A DNA stretch of 64,000 nucleotides. It comes from Vanilla planifolia (Eukaryota > Streptophyta > Magnoliopsida > Asparagales > Orchidaceae). Below, one piece after another: positions 13,375-24,506 of this stretch; positions within the stretch are counted from its first letter, which is position 1, and the number at the start of each line of letters is the position of its first letter. The stretch lies in the NCBI GenBank assembly GCA_023846275.1, contig JAIUJO010000087.1, positions 1,272,148 through 1,336,147 on the forward strand. Reading direction: 5' to 3'. The notes under the pieces were generated by a model that saw only the letters and a program-made list of their open reading frames with translations, was not told the DNA's origin and did no database searches. The translations under genes were made by a program, and so were the position numbers.

Positions 13375-14540
13375 TCTTCACTGCTAGCATCTTAGTCACA
13401 TCATCTTTGATGTTCAATCATCATATTGTGTTATTGCTTTTATTTTTGTTATGTCAACATTTTTCATAAATTTTTATCTTTTGTATTAAATATAATTGAT
13501 CTACTTAGACTTAATGTCATGGATTTTTGGACATTTATATTGATTCTTAAGTGATTTAATTCAAAAAGTATCCTTCTCCATATATTTTGCATTTAATATA
13601 GTTCATCTTTTAAGAATTATTGTCATAAATTCTAAATATCTCTTTTAGATTCTCAAGTGATTTAACTCTAAAATTATCATTCTCTTTTTTGCATTCTTAT
13701 GATATTTTCTAAAGGTGTATTTTCTTTTTATTTTTCTTCATATAATTATCTCTCCTTCAACTATAAGTAAGAGAAGATCTCTTATTATAATGTAATTTTT
13801 GATGAAAGAAATTTCTCTTATTTGTGTGCTTCCAAATTTGTGAGCAAAGAATATGTACCTAAATCTAGTTAGAGATTTCAAACTTTCGTTTTCTTTTAAG
13901 AGACAAGGATTGAATGTGAGAGAACTTCTATTACAAAAGTTGACAACCAAACAAATTCACCTTTCTGTCAACGCCCGTAAGTCTTCACCGACTTTGTTAC
14001 TCTTTTCACCCAATCACTAAATGACCAGCATTCTCAACAAGGCTTGAGAACCTTGCCAACCATCTTGTTGCCCCATTATAATCCCTAGTAATACAAACCT
14101 CCAACTCATAATTCTTTTTCATCTTTGATACTTTACATACTAGCTCGAAAGGAAATAAAGCAACCATCATCAAAAAGGTGCACTCTTTCCATAACTTTTA
14201 TTTTCTAAATGATAATCTAAAGTAAATGTTACTCTTTCATCTATTCAAGTAATCAAAAAAAAGTTTTTCTTAAAGTTTTTATTTTATTTGAGTGAAATTT
14301 GATGTGGTAAAATTATTTAGTAAAACTTTATATTTAACTCATATTGTGTTCCACGCACTCTACTTAAGAATCCATGGTACAAATTTATAGCCTAATATTT
14401 AAATAATTATAAAATACCTCACACACCATCTAACCCTAATTAGTGTATGGTATCATTTAATATTTTTCTAATAATCTATTAATAATTTCCATATTATAGG
14501 ATCAAAATTAGATCATAGTAAATGTCTAATTTATCCTACA
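13375..14540 (+). repeat. 5' LTR of chromovirus copy 1, truncated
   Basis: It aligns with the 3' LTR from about 20055 to 21232. Landmarks include the TATA-like box at 13762-13769, 'ctcttatttg' near 13820, 'agagacaagga' near 13900, 'caaccaaacaaatt' near 13945 and an end near 'cctaca' at 14540. The first ~0.45 kb seen in the 3' copy is missing. A tRNA primer site after 14540 is not clear: only an 'atcag' core survives. Confidence 0.8.
13762..13769 (+). promoter_or_regulatory. TATA-like box in 5' LTR
   Basis: The sequence is TATAAGTA. The corresponding positions of the other two family LTRs read TATAAATA (20438-20445 and 49861-49868). The shared downstream sequence then begins the presumed transcribed R-U5 part. 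Confidence 0.5.
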
Positions 14541-15179
14541 TCAACATCAGTTTACCACTATGGTTTTCAATTTAATATTTTAAAATTATACTTTTAAAAA
14601 AATTTTGATCATAAATATTTTTTGGTTTAAAACAATTTCCTTAACAGAGTGTGTCCACTAAAGAACTCTTAATTTGTTTTGGACAAATTTTATCTTAGGA
14701 GATCTAATAAAAGCATAGATATGACTCCTTATCATCTATCTTGAGAACCATATAGTTTTATGTATGAGGTGGTTTGATAAAAATGAGTGGATAATCTGTC
14801 ATAATTTTTTTAAAAACACATGCCATCTCAGCTTTGGTAGTCTAGTAGTGGTTACTTTGCATTTACAAATTATTTTAAATAAAACAAATATATTAAAAAG
14901 TTGATATCACTCATTATTTTCCTTTCTTGATATCCTCATGTGCCAAATGTTTATATGATCACAAAGCCTGGTAGGTCTTGTCAAATATAAAACAAAAGTT
15001 GAGAATCAAATCAGAACTAAAGATAAAACTTAATCCATGATTAAATGCTAGAACTATCCTAATAGATAGTCTAATTCACCTAGATGGTTATAAAAATCCT
15101 CTTAAACCAATAATGTCAATAAAAAATTAGAAGATAAAAACATAATAAGGGAAGAAATACTACATCTAATAATCTAGTA
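14541..15179. other. Leader region of chromovirus copy 1
   Basis: This lies between the 5' LTR and the first recognisable gag sequence and would be the untranslated leader. No coding signal is visible. Confidence 0.5.
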
Positions 15180-16150
15180 TAAAAAACCTTATGAGACATT
15201 AAAACCTTAGAAGATATGATGATCCTTTTGATGAATCTCACCAAGGCATCCATAAGACAAATCATAACCATAGAAGAAGGAATGAGCCTTCTAATGAGTC
15301 AAAGCTAAATGATGATCTAGATATGCCTAGTAAAGAAGAAAGACTTAGGAGGCATCAAAAGAGATAGGGAACATATCCTTAATAGGAAACTAGATGCTTA
15401 ACTTTTAATGATAATTCTAGTCCAAAGGATTATATTGACTAATAGAATAGTATAGATAAATACTTCAACTAGCACCAAATAATCCAATATAAAAAAATTA
15501 ATTTATTAAGACTAAACTAAATAATACCATACATAGGTTTTGTAGAAACTTAAAGTGTTAATATGTTATAAATTATAAGGAGATATCCCAAACTTGTAGA
15601 AACCATAACATTAGTTTATACAATAAGTTTGTTATATTAATCTATAATATTGAATTGTTAGATAAATGTCAAAAATTTTTTAAGATGGTAAATCTATTAA
15701 GGTGTACATTAACAAGTTTTAAGATTATAAACTATGAAGTGATATAAATGAATCCAAACATGTAGTACTCTTCTATTTTAGGGTAGGTTTAAAAAGATAT
15801 ATATACTTTGAGTTTAAATTGTAAAATGTTAGTACCCTAGAGAGTATTTATCATATAACTAGAAATATGAAAAAAAATAGAACTTATTTTAAAAGAAATG
15901 GCCTTTTAGTCATTTTAAAGGCTCACACCACCATTGCTTGCTTAACCCATTCATACTTGTAGTTTATTTATCCCCTTTGCCATAGTCTCCAAATCTCCTA
16001 AATCTATAGTATCATCCACTTCTTTACACCATTCTTCAAGCAAGCCCAATATATTCCAAAATATCCAATCTAAAATTTTCTATTTTAAGGGCCATGGAAG
16101 CAGCATGTAACCATTAACCTTTAAACAAGAGCCATGGATGTAAACTTATA
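15180..16150 (+). pseudogene. gag remnant of chromovirus copy 1
   Basis: Gag forms the retroelement's particle and binds its RNA. From about 15190 to 15360 the frames are charged and Arg/Glu-rich ('RRYDDPFDES', 'KEERLRRHQKR'), as is typical ahead of the gag core. Near 15420-15470, 'PKDYID**NSIDKYFN' matches the family pattern DPxxYLDWxxxxExxFxxxxxxxxxKV. A zinc knuckle is traceable near 16074-16140 ('KGHG...SM'), where CxxCxGxGHxxxxC is expected, but its cysteines are lost. There are multiple stops. The core identification rests on pattern rather than a search. Confidence 0.6.
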
Positions 16151-16279
16151 TAGTAATTATGACCAAGAAGAGTCAAAGGAAGAAGAAAATATAATGTCTA
16201 ATAAGGATTTTGTTCAAGAATTAGAAAATATGGAAATTTTAGTGTTTTTTAATGGTTAGGTGCGCCCTTGTGACCCCAT

Positions 16280-16660
16280 AACTATAGGATGATTGGAGTT
16301 GCAGTCACATCTTTAGCACTAGTATAAAAATTTAAGAACAACCATGTATGATGATCATCAAAATTGGTAATTTCATCAATACAATAGACTATTAAGCAAT
16401 AGGAGTTTCTTTATTGAAATAACAAAACCACTACTCTGTCATGAATGGATAAATCTAAATACCTATTAAGTAATGATGCTATGTACCCTTAAAATTGGAA
16501 ATATTAGTGATGATAATTTATTTAATATCATATTTATGCAAGTCATCTTATCGTATGAAGATCATGAGTTTTCTATTAAGATACAACTTTGAAGGGTAAC
16601 ACTAACATGTGGTCTTTTATTTATGACGGAAAAGTCACCACATTATACCCTTCTCCACCT
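16280..16660 (+). pseudogene. Aspartic protease remnant, chromovirus copy 1
   Basis: This segment aligns at DNA level with 48120-48460 of copy 2, where protease motifs are much clearer. In both, the order is a residual active-site region, a 'PYSV'-like segment, 'MQVILS' in place of the conserved pattern before LLGRPW, and a 'CxLLF/CALLF' end. In copy 1 the DSG active site is not recognisable and frames are broken repeatedly. Confidence 0.65.
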
Positions 16661-17040
16661 CATCAAAACTCCTAGTCACATATGCATACTAAATCTAGAA
16701 AAAATTTTAAACCCATTATCAAAAAAAGGAAAAGATAATTAATTTGAGCTTGATTACACTACCCCAAGTTAAGAAGTCAATTGATTAAGGAGACTTAGCT
16801 TGGTTTTTTATAATTGAGAACTTAGCCACCACCATATTAAAACCACCACTTATTATATAAGGCTTTCTAAATGACTTTTTGATATTTTTCTAAATGATTT
16901 ACCTAACACTCTACCACAAATGCAATACATAAAACTAATGATCAATCTAGTTCCCAAAGTGAGCCAACTAAACATTCCCTATCATAGATTAGGCCAAGAG
17001 ACTCATGCTATGTTATCTCATTAGGTAGAAAACCTACTTT

Positions 17041-17500
17041 AAAAGTGATTTATCTAAGAAAGTATTAGTCATTATGCTATCATTATACTTTTAGCAATCC
17101 GAAAGGATGGAACATGGAGGATGTGTGTTGATAATAAAGTGATTAATCAAATAACAATAAAATATAAGTTTCTTATTTTCTATTTAGAAGACCTATTAAA
17201 TCAGATGTTAAGTGCCATAGTATTTTCTAAAATAAACTTAAAAAGTGTTTACCCTTAATAAAGGTTTATAATAAGAGATGAATGAAAGATATTTTTTAAG
17301 ACTAAAGTTAGTATTTATGAATAGTAAGTGATGCCATTTGGGTTATAAGGCACACTAAGTAAATTCATGAGATTGGTGGCTTAGGTTTTAAAAGCATATT
17401 TAAGGTAATTTATCATACTTTATTTTGATGACATTTCGTCTATAACTAGTCTATTTTCACAAATTATGTTGCACTCAATAAAAGAAATACTTATTTATCA
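17041..17500 (+). pseudogene. Ty3/gypsy reverse transcriptase remnant, copy 1
   Basis: The RT copies element RNA into DNA. A continuous stretch beginning near 17096 reads 'RKDGTWRMCVDNKVIN', then 'ITIKYKF', 'LEDLLNQ' and 'VFSKINLKSVY', all at the expected spacing for plant gypsy RT. Further on, 'RDE*KIFFKTK', 'MPFGL' (17331-17345), 'SKFMRLV' and an intact catalytic YFDD box (17421-17432) follow. Stops occur at conserved Trp positions (DEWK reads DE*K; YEWL reads YE**) and where Gln is expected in YHQIR. The intact YFDD does not imply activity. Confidence 0.92.
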
Positions 17501-17609
17501 ATCTAAACAACTATGAATTCTTCTTGACTAAGGTTGCCTCCTTATAGTAATTAGTTTCTTCTAAAGGTTTTTCTATTGACCATAACAAAATCAAGATATT
17601 TATGAGTAT

Positions 17610-18060
17610 CCTACAAAAAAAATAATTAGGACATTAAAAGATTTCACATTCTTGCCACTTTTTATTTATGATTTTCAAGACTTTAGTACTATTGTCACAT
17701 TGATTACTAAATATTTTAAGTCTGGTAAATATACTATAACCAAATTTATAGATCTAACTATTAGAAATTTGAAAGAGATTATAACTAAGGCATCCATTCC
17801 AACACTACTTGACTTTTGTACTACTTTTGAGGTTGTATGTAATGGAAAGAAGTAGGGATATGTCGTGTCCTTTGTCAAGATAAATATCTTATTGCCATCT
17901 TTAATAAGAAACTTAATGATGTTAAAAAGAAGTGTTTTATATATGAAAAGAAATTGTATGTCATAGTTTAGTCTTTAAGGCATTAGAAATATTAATTCTT
18001 TTTCAAAGAATTTATCTTTTACTTTGACCATAAGCTGTTAAGGTTCCTAAATAACCAATG
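17610..18060 (+). pseudogene. RT connection and RNase H remnant, copy 1
   Basis: An open stretch (17652-17855) reads like the conserved 'FSTIxAPLT...KG' through 'APVLxLPDFxxxFEVxCDAS' region: 'DFSTIVTLIT', then 'ASIPTLLDFCTTFEVVCNG'. After a frameshift, 'YEKKLYVIV' and 'KEFIFYFDHKLLRFLNNQ' match the RNase H pattern YxKELxAxV...KxFxxxTDHxxLxxL. RNase H removes the RNA strand during reverse transcription. Stops and shifts break the frame, and the catalytic Asp after CDAS is not discernible. Confidence 0.88.
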
Positions 18061-18289
18061 AGACCTTAGTTATACATCTTATATCAAACACAAGCCTAAC
18101 TTGAAAAATAAAGGCCCAAACTTTTACCAAATTAAAAAAATATCTCGGTTATTCTAATTTTGAACCAATTTATCAAGAAATCAAATCTAGTCCAAACCTT
18201 ATATCTAGAAATTTTAGCTTAAAAAATTTTTACTTATATAGGATTAAAAGGTTACATATCAAAAATTCATCATGTAAATATTTTTTTGT

Positions 18290-18960
18290 TAATGAAATAC
18301 ATGTTAAAGGATTATCTAATCATTTTTGAAGAGATAAGACCCTTTCAGATATTTCAAAGAGGTTTATTAGAGTAGTATAATATGTTATTTTACATCTATT
18401 GTAGCCTAATGTCACATATGCATAGCGAAAAAATCTTCAAATGTAGGCCAAAGACCAACATTCCACTGCCCATACTTGACAAGCTATAGGAGTACATAAA
18501 TATGGATTTTGTATTTGGATTAGGTTATGCCACATCAAGGCACGACATTATCCTTGTGGTCATTAATTGTTTCTCTAAGATGGCTTAATTTATCATTTGT
18601 TATAGGACCCCAAATTCAACCCATGTCGCTAAGATTTTTTTCAATGAAATAATTAAATTACGTGGTGTTCGAATGACTATAATATCTAAATGAGATGAGA
18701 GATTTACTCATTATTTTTGGAAGATTTTATGGCATTTACTAGGAACTAAGCTAAAACATTTTTCAGCATAACAACCTTCAATAGATTGACAAATTGAAGT
18801 AATAAGTCATAGTTCAAAAAATCTTCTTTGTAGCTTGATAAGGCAATAACCTAATCTTTGGGAGAACTACTATTATGACAATGATTTGCATAAAATAATT
18901 TTATTAATCATAGTGTTGTTCTAAGGTGTTTCAAAATTTGACCAAGTAATAAGAATAGGT
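18290..18960 (+). pseudogene. Integrase remnant, chromovirus copy 1
   Basis: Integrase inserts the DNA copy into the genome. I read 'PLPILDKL*EYINMDFVFGL', then 'RHDIILVVINCFSKMA*FI', 'THVAKIFFNEIIKLRGV', 'HYFWKILWHLLGTKL' and 'QIEVISHSSKNLLCSLIR', each matching the plant gypsy integrase in order. Of the DDE triad, the first Asp (18505-18507) and the Glu (18796-18798) remain. The second sits in a motif expected to be SDRD that reads S-K-stop-D (18685-18696). The upstream HHCC zinc region is only faintly traceable. Confidence 0.9.
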
Positions 18961-19129
18961 CTTTGATTGACCTTATTCCCCTACTAGTAGACTTTCATAC
19001 TCCTAGCTCTACTTCTTTCTTTGTTTCTTAATGTTTTTATTACAAAATATAATATATAAAAAACCTAATCTAAGTAATGAAAGATATATGAAACTAATAG
19101 ATGTCCATAAAAAGTTATGAAATTTTATG

Positions 19130-19570
19130 AAGAAGATTATATCATAATTACAGTTAGGTTAGAATGGTTCCTTTTTTGAGCTTACAAAAAATTAAAAACA
19201 CATGGAATAAGACCTTTTAAGGTTATCAAAAACTAGGAACTAATGTGTATGTACTAGATTTGTTTGAAGAATATGGGATTAGTGAGACATTTAATGTTAA
19301 GGTTTTAGTTTTACATAAGGTTCTACATCTAATGAATAGTAAGTCAATTGAATTTAATTCTCTTATGTTGAGTGAACTCACTCTAACCACTAAATTAGAC
19401 TTAAGAGTATGGAAAATATGAAAAACATTTTAGATCGTATGAAAATTCTAACCAAAGATTTATAATTAGAAAATTTTTAATTCATTTCAGGGGAATTTCT
19501 CTAATCAAGAACTCTTGTGTTACATTTTATGACTTATATTATGTCATGTGATAGTTATTGGAGCACTTCT
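19130..19570 (+). pseudogene. Integrase C-terminus and chromodomain remnant, copy 1
   Basis: DNA in this region aligns with 48840-49220 of copy 2. It encodes the degraded GPF/Y-type end of integrase (a broken 'PFKVIKN', then 'VYVLDLFEEYGIS'). A chromodomain-like segment follows, with 'ENILDR' where ILDDxI is expected. Chromodomains in these elements are thought to steer insertion to heterochromatin. The later aromatic 'LVxWKG' core is too damaged to read here. Confidence 0.7.
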
Positions 19571-19625
19571 ATACCCATCACCATGATACTATCGTGCCGA
19601 GCTCTCTCCCACATAGGGAGTATGA

Positions 19626-21232
19626 TGTAGGACCATGCTGTGTTAGCTCATGAACATATGCTTAATGGCATCATGCTAGACCCACTCAAACACAAAGTTG
19701 CACTCAAACTAAATCTTATTTCGATTAGTCATCTTTGTCAACTATATGGATCAACTACAATACTCTAATTTTTCCTATGATTATCTCTTTTATTTTTGCT
19801 CTATTTGTCGAATCATATTTTGTAGTAAAATATGTCACCATCGATGCCACTTCTTGTACTTGTATTGCTTGCTATAATTAGTCATTTTCCATTTCTTGAT
19901 CATTAATTGCTTCTAATCTTTAATACCTAGTTGCCCAACATTACATTGGTTCCCATCATTGCTAATTTTCTTTTTATTCCTTGGCTGCTCACTATCACCT
20001 AGTTGCATATCAACTAACAGCCTTTGGTCCTTATTAATCATCATCAGTTGTCTTGTCCACCATTGACATCCTGGACATATCATCACTGACATCTGATCAT
20101 TATGTTGCATAATTGCATAATTTTTTCTGTCAAAATATTTTTTTTCCATTTTTATGTTTTATATTTAATGTACTTCAACCACTTTAAGTTTAAGTCATAA
20201 AATTCTAATGATTTTTTGAGATTCCCAAGTGATTTAAATATAAAATTATCTTTACCCATATGTTTGATAACTAATGTGGTTAACCTAATGACAGTTAATG
20301 TCATGAAATTTTAAAGATCAATTTTAGATTCTTAGGTGAATTAACTTCAAATATTTTCGATTTTTCCATGCCCATTATATTTCCAAAGGTGAATTTTAAT
20401 TTTTTAATTTTTTTCATTCATTGGCCTCTCTTTCATCTATAAATAATATAGGTTTCCTAATTATACTGTAGTTATTGATGAATAAAATCTCTCTTATTTG
20501 CATGCTTTCGCCATTGTAAGCAAAAAGTGCATGCCAACTCTAATTGGAGAGATTCCCACTTTCACTCCCTTGTGAGAGACAAGGATCGAAGGTGAGAAAC
20601 CTTCCATGAAAGAGAACAAGCAACCAAACAAATTTCTATAGTTGCAAAAACCTATAAGTCTTTAACCCCATTTTTAATTCTTCTGATCTAATCACTAAAC
20701 AATCACCCTCCTCAATGAGGCTCCATATCCTAGCCATCCATCATGTTATCCTTTTAATTAAGCTTCCTTACTGATCGAAGCCTCCAACTTGTTTTCTTTT
20801 TTCATCTTTAATGCTCCATATGTTAACCCCAAAGGAATCTATAAGATAACATTACTAAAAAGATGTATTCTTTCTATAATTTTTTTTTTCTAATTGATAA
20901 TCAAATATTAGAGTTGCTCTTTCTTTTATCAGATTACTCCACCTAGGTTTGTCTTAAACTTTTCATTTTATTTTTGTGAAATTGGTTTTGATAAAACTAC
21001 TCAGTAGAAGTTTATGCTTAACTCTTAAGTGTAGCCACCTATTCTACTTAATAATTCATGCTATAAATTTGGAGGCTAGCCTTTGAATAATTATAAGATG
21101 CCACACATGCAACCTAACCCTGATTAATGTATAATATCCTTTAACATTTCTCAATAATTTGTCAAAAATATTTATTATTGTAGGCTCTAAATAAGACCCT
21201 AGTCAAAATTTTGTTTGTCATACATTAATGCA
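19626..21232 (+). repeat. 3' LTR of chromovirus copy 1
   Basis: It begins with TGTAGG right after a purine-rich 'agggagtatga', as expected after a polypurine tract, and ends near 'catacatt' around 21232. About 1.6 kb long, it is the most complete LTR of the family here. Its TATA-like box is at 20438-20445. The right boundary is set by loss of similarity with the other two LTRs and is accurate only to a few tens of bases. Confidence 0.8.
20438..20445 (+). promoter_or_regulatory. TATA box in 3' LTR, copy 1
   Basis: The sequence is TATAAATA at the position equivalent to the TATA-like sites of the other two family LTRs. Confidence 0.55.
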
Positions 21233-24200
21233 TTATCTCATGAGGTGAATACATAGACCAACAAATAGTTATGACATTTAGCTAACAATTATTTTTGAAA
21301 TTATTTCATTGTGCCCAAACTTTGATGTAAACATTGTGGAAATATAGATGTAAGAATTTTATTCCAAGGGTGAGCTAATATACTTGCTGCAATAATGAAT
21401 GCTACTTAACCTAAAAAAATTTTCATAGTTTAATACTTTACGTGAAAATTTTATTTCAGTTGTTAAAATTTGAAAAAGGAAAAATTGTTTTTCTTTGCCA
21501 TCTATGTTCTTTTTTGCCCTCTGGAATTACTTCACTTTCTTAATATTTTTTCTTGGAAGTGCTTAGATGTGCATTTTGGAAGGGTTTAAAATAGCTAGAT
21601 TACAACATTCATCATGTAATAGTTATTAAACATTCTTTGGTAAGTGATTCAAAGATTATGTTATGATTTATTGTTTTATATCTTAAAAAGGATACATTAA
21701 ATTTTATTATTTTCTCTTATTTTAAGATTATAATTCTTATGTTTTTTCCTATTAGCATGGATTAAGAGAACAATCTAATGCTTCGTTTCAAGAAAAAAAG
21801 AACTCTCTTAGAGCTTAGTTTTGTGGTTTGTTAGAGTTATGTTTAACCCCATAAAAATGTAATGAAGGTAAGTTCTTGTAACCAAAATGTAATGAGGGTA
21901 ACATTTGGGCTCATGAAAATGTATAGAGGATGTTATGCTTTAGCCTATGTAAATAGCAACTGTAAAACTTTCTCTACTTATGAAGGATTCGTTAGGTAGT
22001 GATAGACTTAAACTTGGCAACTTAAGGGCCAAAGAAGTCAATAGTTTTGTTTGGAAAAACCTTGTAATATTTTTTCAGTGCTTTCCTTTAGTACATATTT
22101 ATCATTCTTATTTCTTGAATCTTTTCAAATGTTTAATCATTACATGCAACATTTAATGATCCTTTGTAAATCTCTAAAAAAGATTTAAAAACTCTAATAA
22201 CTCCAAATTCACCTTTATCATGGTTTTAGTTATAATACATCTAATGAGTGGAACTCCAAACCTTTCAATAAGTACCATAATAACATGAAAATGCTAATAA
22301 TTATTTTCAAAGAATCCTATTAGAACTTATAGTGGGTCAACTATAACTGTTGTATAAATTCTTATCTTATAAAACCCTAGAGCTTGCAAATGCACATCAA
22401 TATATGTACTTTGAATCTTTTATGCTTGAAATACGATGAGCATTATAGTTAAATGGCTATGTAAATATCAAATAATTTTTTATAGGACAACCCTAGATTT
22501 ATAAATTATATTATTAAATGACCTTACTCATGAATTGCATAAGGAAAAATAATTATATCATTACTGTTCATCATATCAAGTATGAAGTTATTTAGATAAA
22601 TGATTCATGTAAATATTAAATCATTCTTTTCATAGCTTCACTTTGGTTGACCTATGCATAATATGTTTAACATAATTCGAAAAACATTACTATGTCACAA
22701 TACAAACATGTCACATATTAATAATCACTTGGTTGATTTTGACACTTTTTTGAGTTGATTAAAAGTAACCTAAAAAGATGATTAACATTAACACAAAAAA
22801 TTACGTCCATTGTAAACTTTTGCTATCATAATGTTATGAAATGTACATGTTTGGAAAGATACGTAATTCTTAGTATCAAACCGAAATTTCATGGTGTTAG
22901 ATACAAACATTTACTATGTAGGTAGAGTCATTCATGAAGGAAAGCAATGTGCAAGTAAGTACTATTACTTTGAAGTGCATTGTAGAATGCCAACTTGCAT
23001 AGGAGTTGTGTGATGAGTGATCTTAAATGTTAGTGGCATTGGAGTTCCCAATATTCTTCTAAATTTAACTTCTATATGGTAGGACAATATTCATTTGTGG
23101 TAAGACTTAGTGATGTAAGGTTTTCTTATGTTCTACAATAATATGTTTAGAATTGAAAATTTATGAAGACTTTTACAAATTATGAGGGAAAAATTATTTT
23201 TTCTTTGTTGTAATACAACAATTTGGAGGAAACTATGACTTCTCAAGCTCTTCTAAATAGTTGTCATTTTTATCACATAATGTGGTTATGAAAAAGGCGA
23301 TAGATTTGAATCATATTCAATCATCTAGCATCATTTCATTTAAAGGGTGGTTTTTTAATTGGAATAACATTTTTTTGATAATATTCAAGCACATTCTTCT
23401 ACTATTGTAACATAGCACTTTCATATATTCATAATCATACAAATCTCATGATTTTCTTTTAAAACTTCTAATCTTAATGAATTTGTGATATTTATTACAT
23501 ATCCATAAAATTCAAATAAGGTTATTGTTTTCTCAATTTTATTGTAACAAAATTCTTAAAAATTCCTTTAGCTCTACTCTTGAGTGATGAAAGATCCAAA
23601 ATCAAGTCCTTCTAATGAGGGAAAAACTAGCAGTCTTACATTTAAGCATTGTATTGGCATAGCATTGAGTGCCAAAGTATGGCCTTCTATGGGTGGAGAT
23701 TTGAAGGATTTATCCAAGGCTTGGAGTAAATTGTATTATTGAGGTAAATACATCTTGTATTCTTTTTTTTATTGAAGATTAGGCATAAATTATTTTAATT
23801 AAAGAATTTTTATGTGATGCCTTTTTGCTATGCTCAAGTTAATTAAAGGAGTTATTATATAACCAGGGCTCCAAAATTATATAGGGTGCGTATAATAAAT
23901 CATAGTGGCTAAATATCATTAAAAGTTTTGTCTGACTTACTTTCTTGTATTTTTCTTCATATTTTCTTTTCATGAACAAAAATTCTAAAATTCAAATTTG
24001 ATTAATCGAAATTCTCCACCTTTGGTTATGCATAAGGGTGAATAAATTGTGCCAAAGTTGGTTGTTGTTTTGCATGAAGAAGTTATCTATTCCATTGGCT
24101 TAAGATTATGGAGTAGCTCCATTATGGGCATATTACATTACTTCTTCAAATTTTTGCAAAATCTCGTTTGGGAGCTTGCCCAACTATTGACCAAAGTTCA

Positions 24201-24460
24201 TAAGTCAACAATTCTCAGTTTGGAATCGAACTATTTTGTTGAAAAAGATGAATTAAAGTTGCAAAAATTATTTTAATAACTCATGTTGTTATTATGAATA
24301 TTTATTATGAACCTAATGGCAAACCATTATTCAAAAGGTGTAAATAAATATTTTTGTGCAATATCATAGGAATTTGCATTATAATGTTAAAGCAAAGCAC
24401 TTTCTTTAAGGTTATGCATGTGGTAGATGGGTAATATAGAAAAGCAAGAAATAAAAGTAA
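21233..24460. other. AT-rich stretch, no gene recognised
   Basis: There are only short spurious frames. Near 21840-21910 the phrase 'aaaatgtaatga(a/g)ggtaa' occurs twice about 40 bases apart, a small local duplication. Nothing else stands out. Confidence 0.45.
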
Positions 24461-24506
24461 TAAGAAGAAAAAGAAGAAGAAAGAGAAGAAGAAGAAGAAG
24501 AGAAAA
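24461..24506 (+). repeat. (AAG)n microsatellite
   Basis: This is a run of AAG/GAA triplets with few interruptions, similar in type to the longer tract at the left edge of the window. Confidence 0.9.

Larger units (their letters stand above)
13375..21232 (+). mobile_element. Degenerate Ty3/gypsy chromovirus, near full length
   Basis: Two direct LTRs (13375-14540 and 19626-21232) flank remnants in the order gag, protease, RT, RNase H, integrase, chromodomain. This gene order is diagnostic of Ty3/gypsy, and the chromodomain points to a chromovirus. All domains are read through many stops and frameshifts, so the element cannot be autonomous. A hand alignment of 72 bases from the two LTRs gives 17 differences. 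The 5' LTR lacks its first ~0.45 kb, where it meets the LINE fragment, so no target-site duplication can be tested. The element at 47850-50482 belongs to the same family. Confidence 0.9.
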
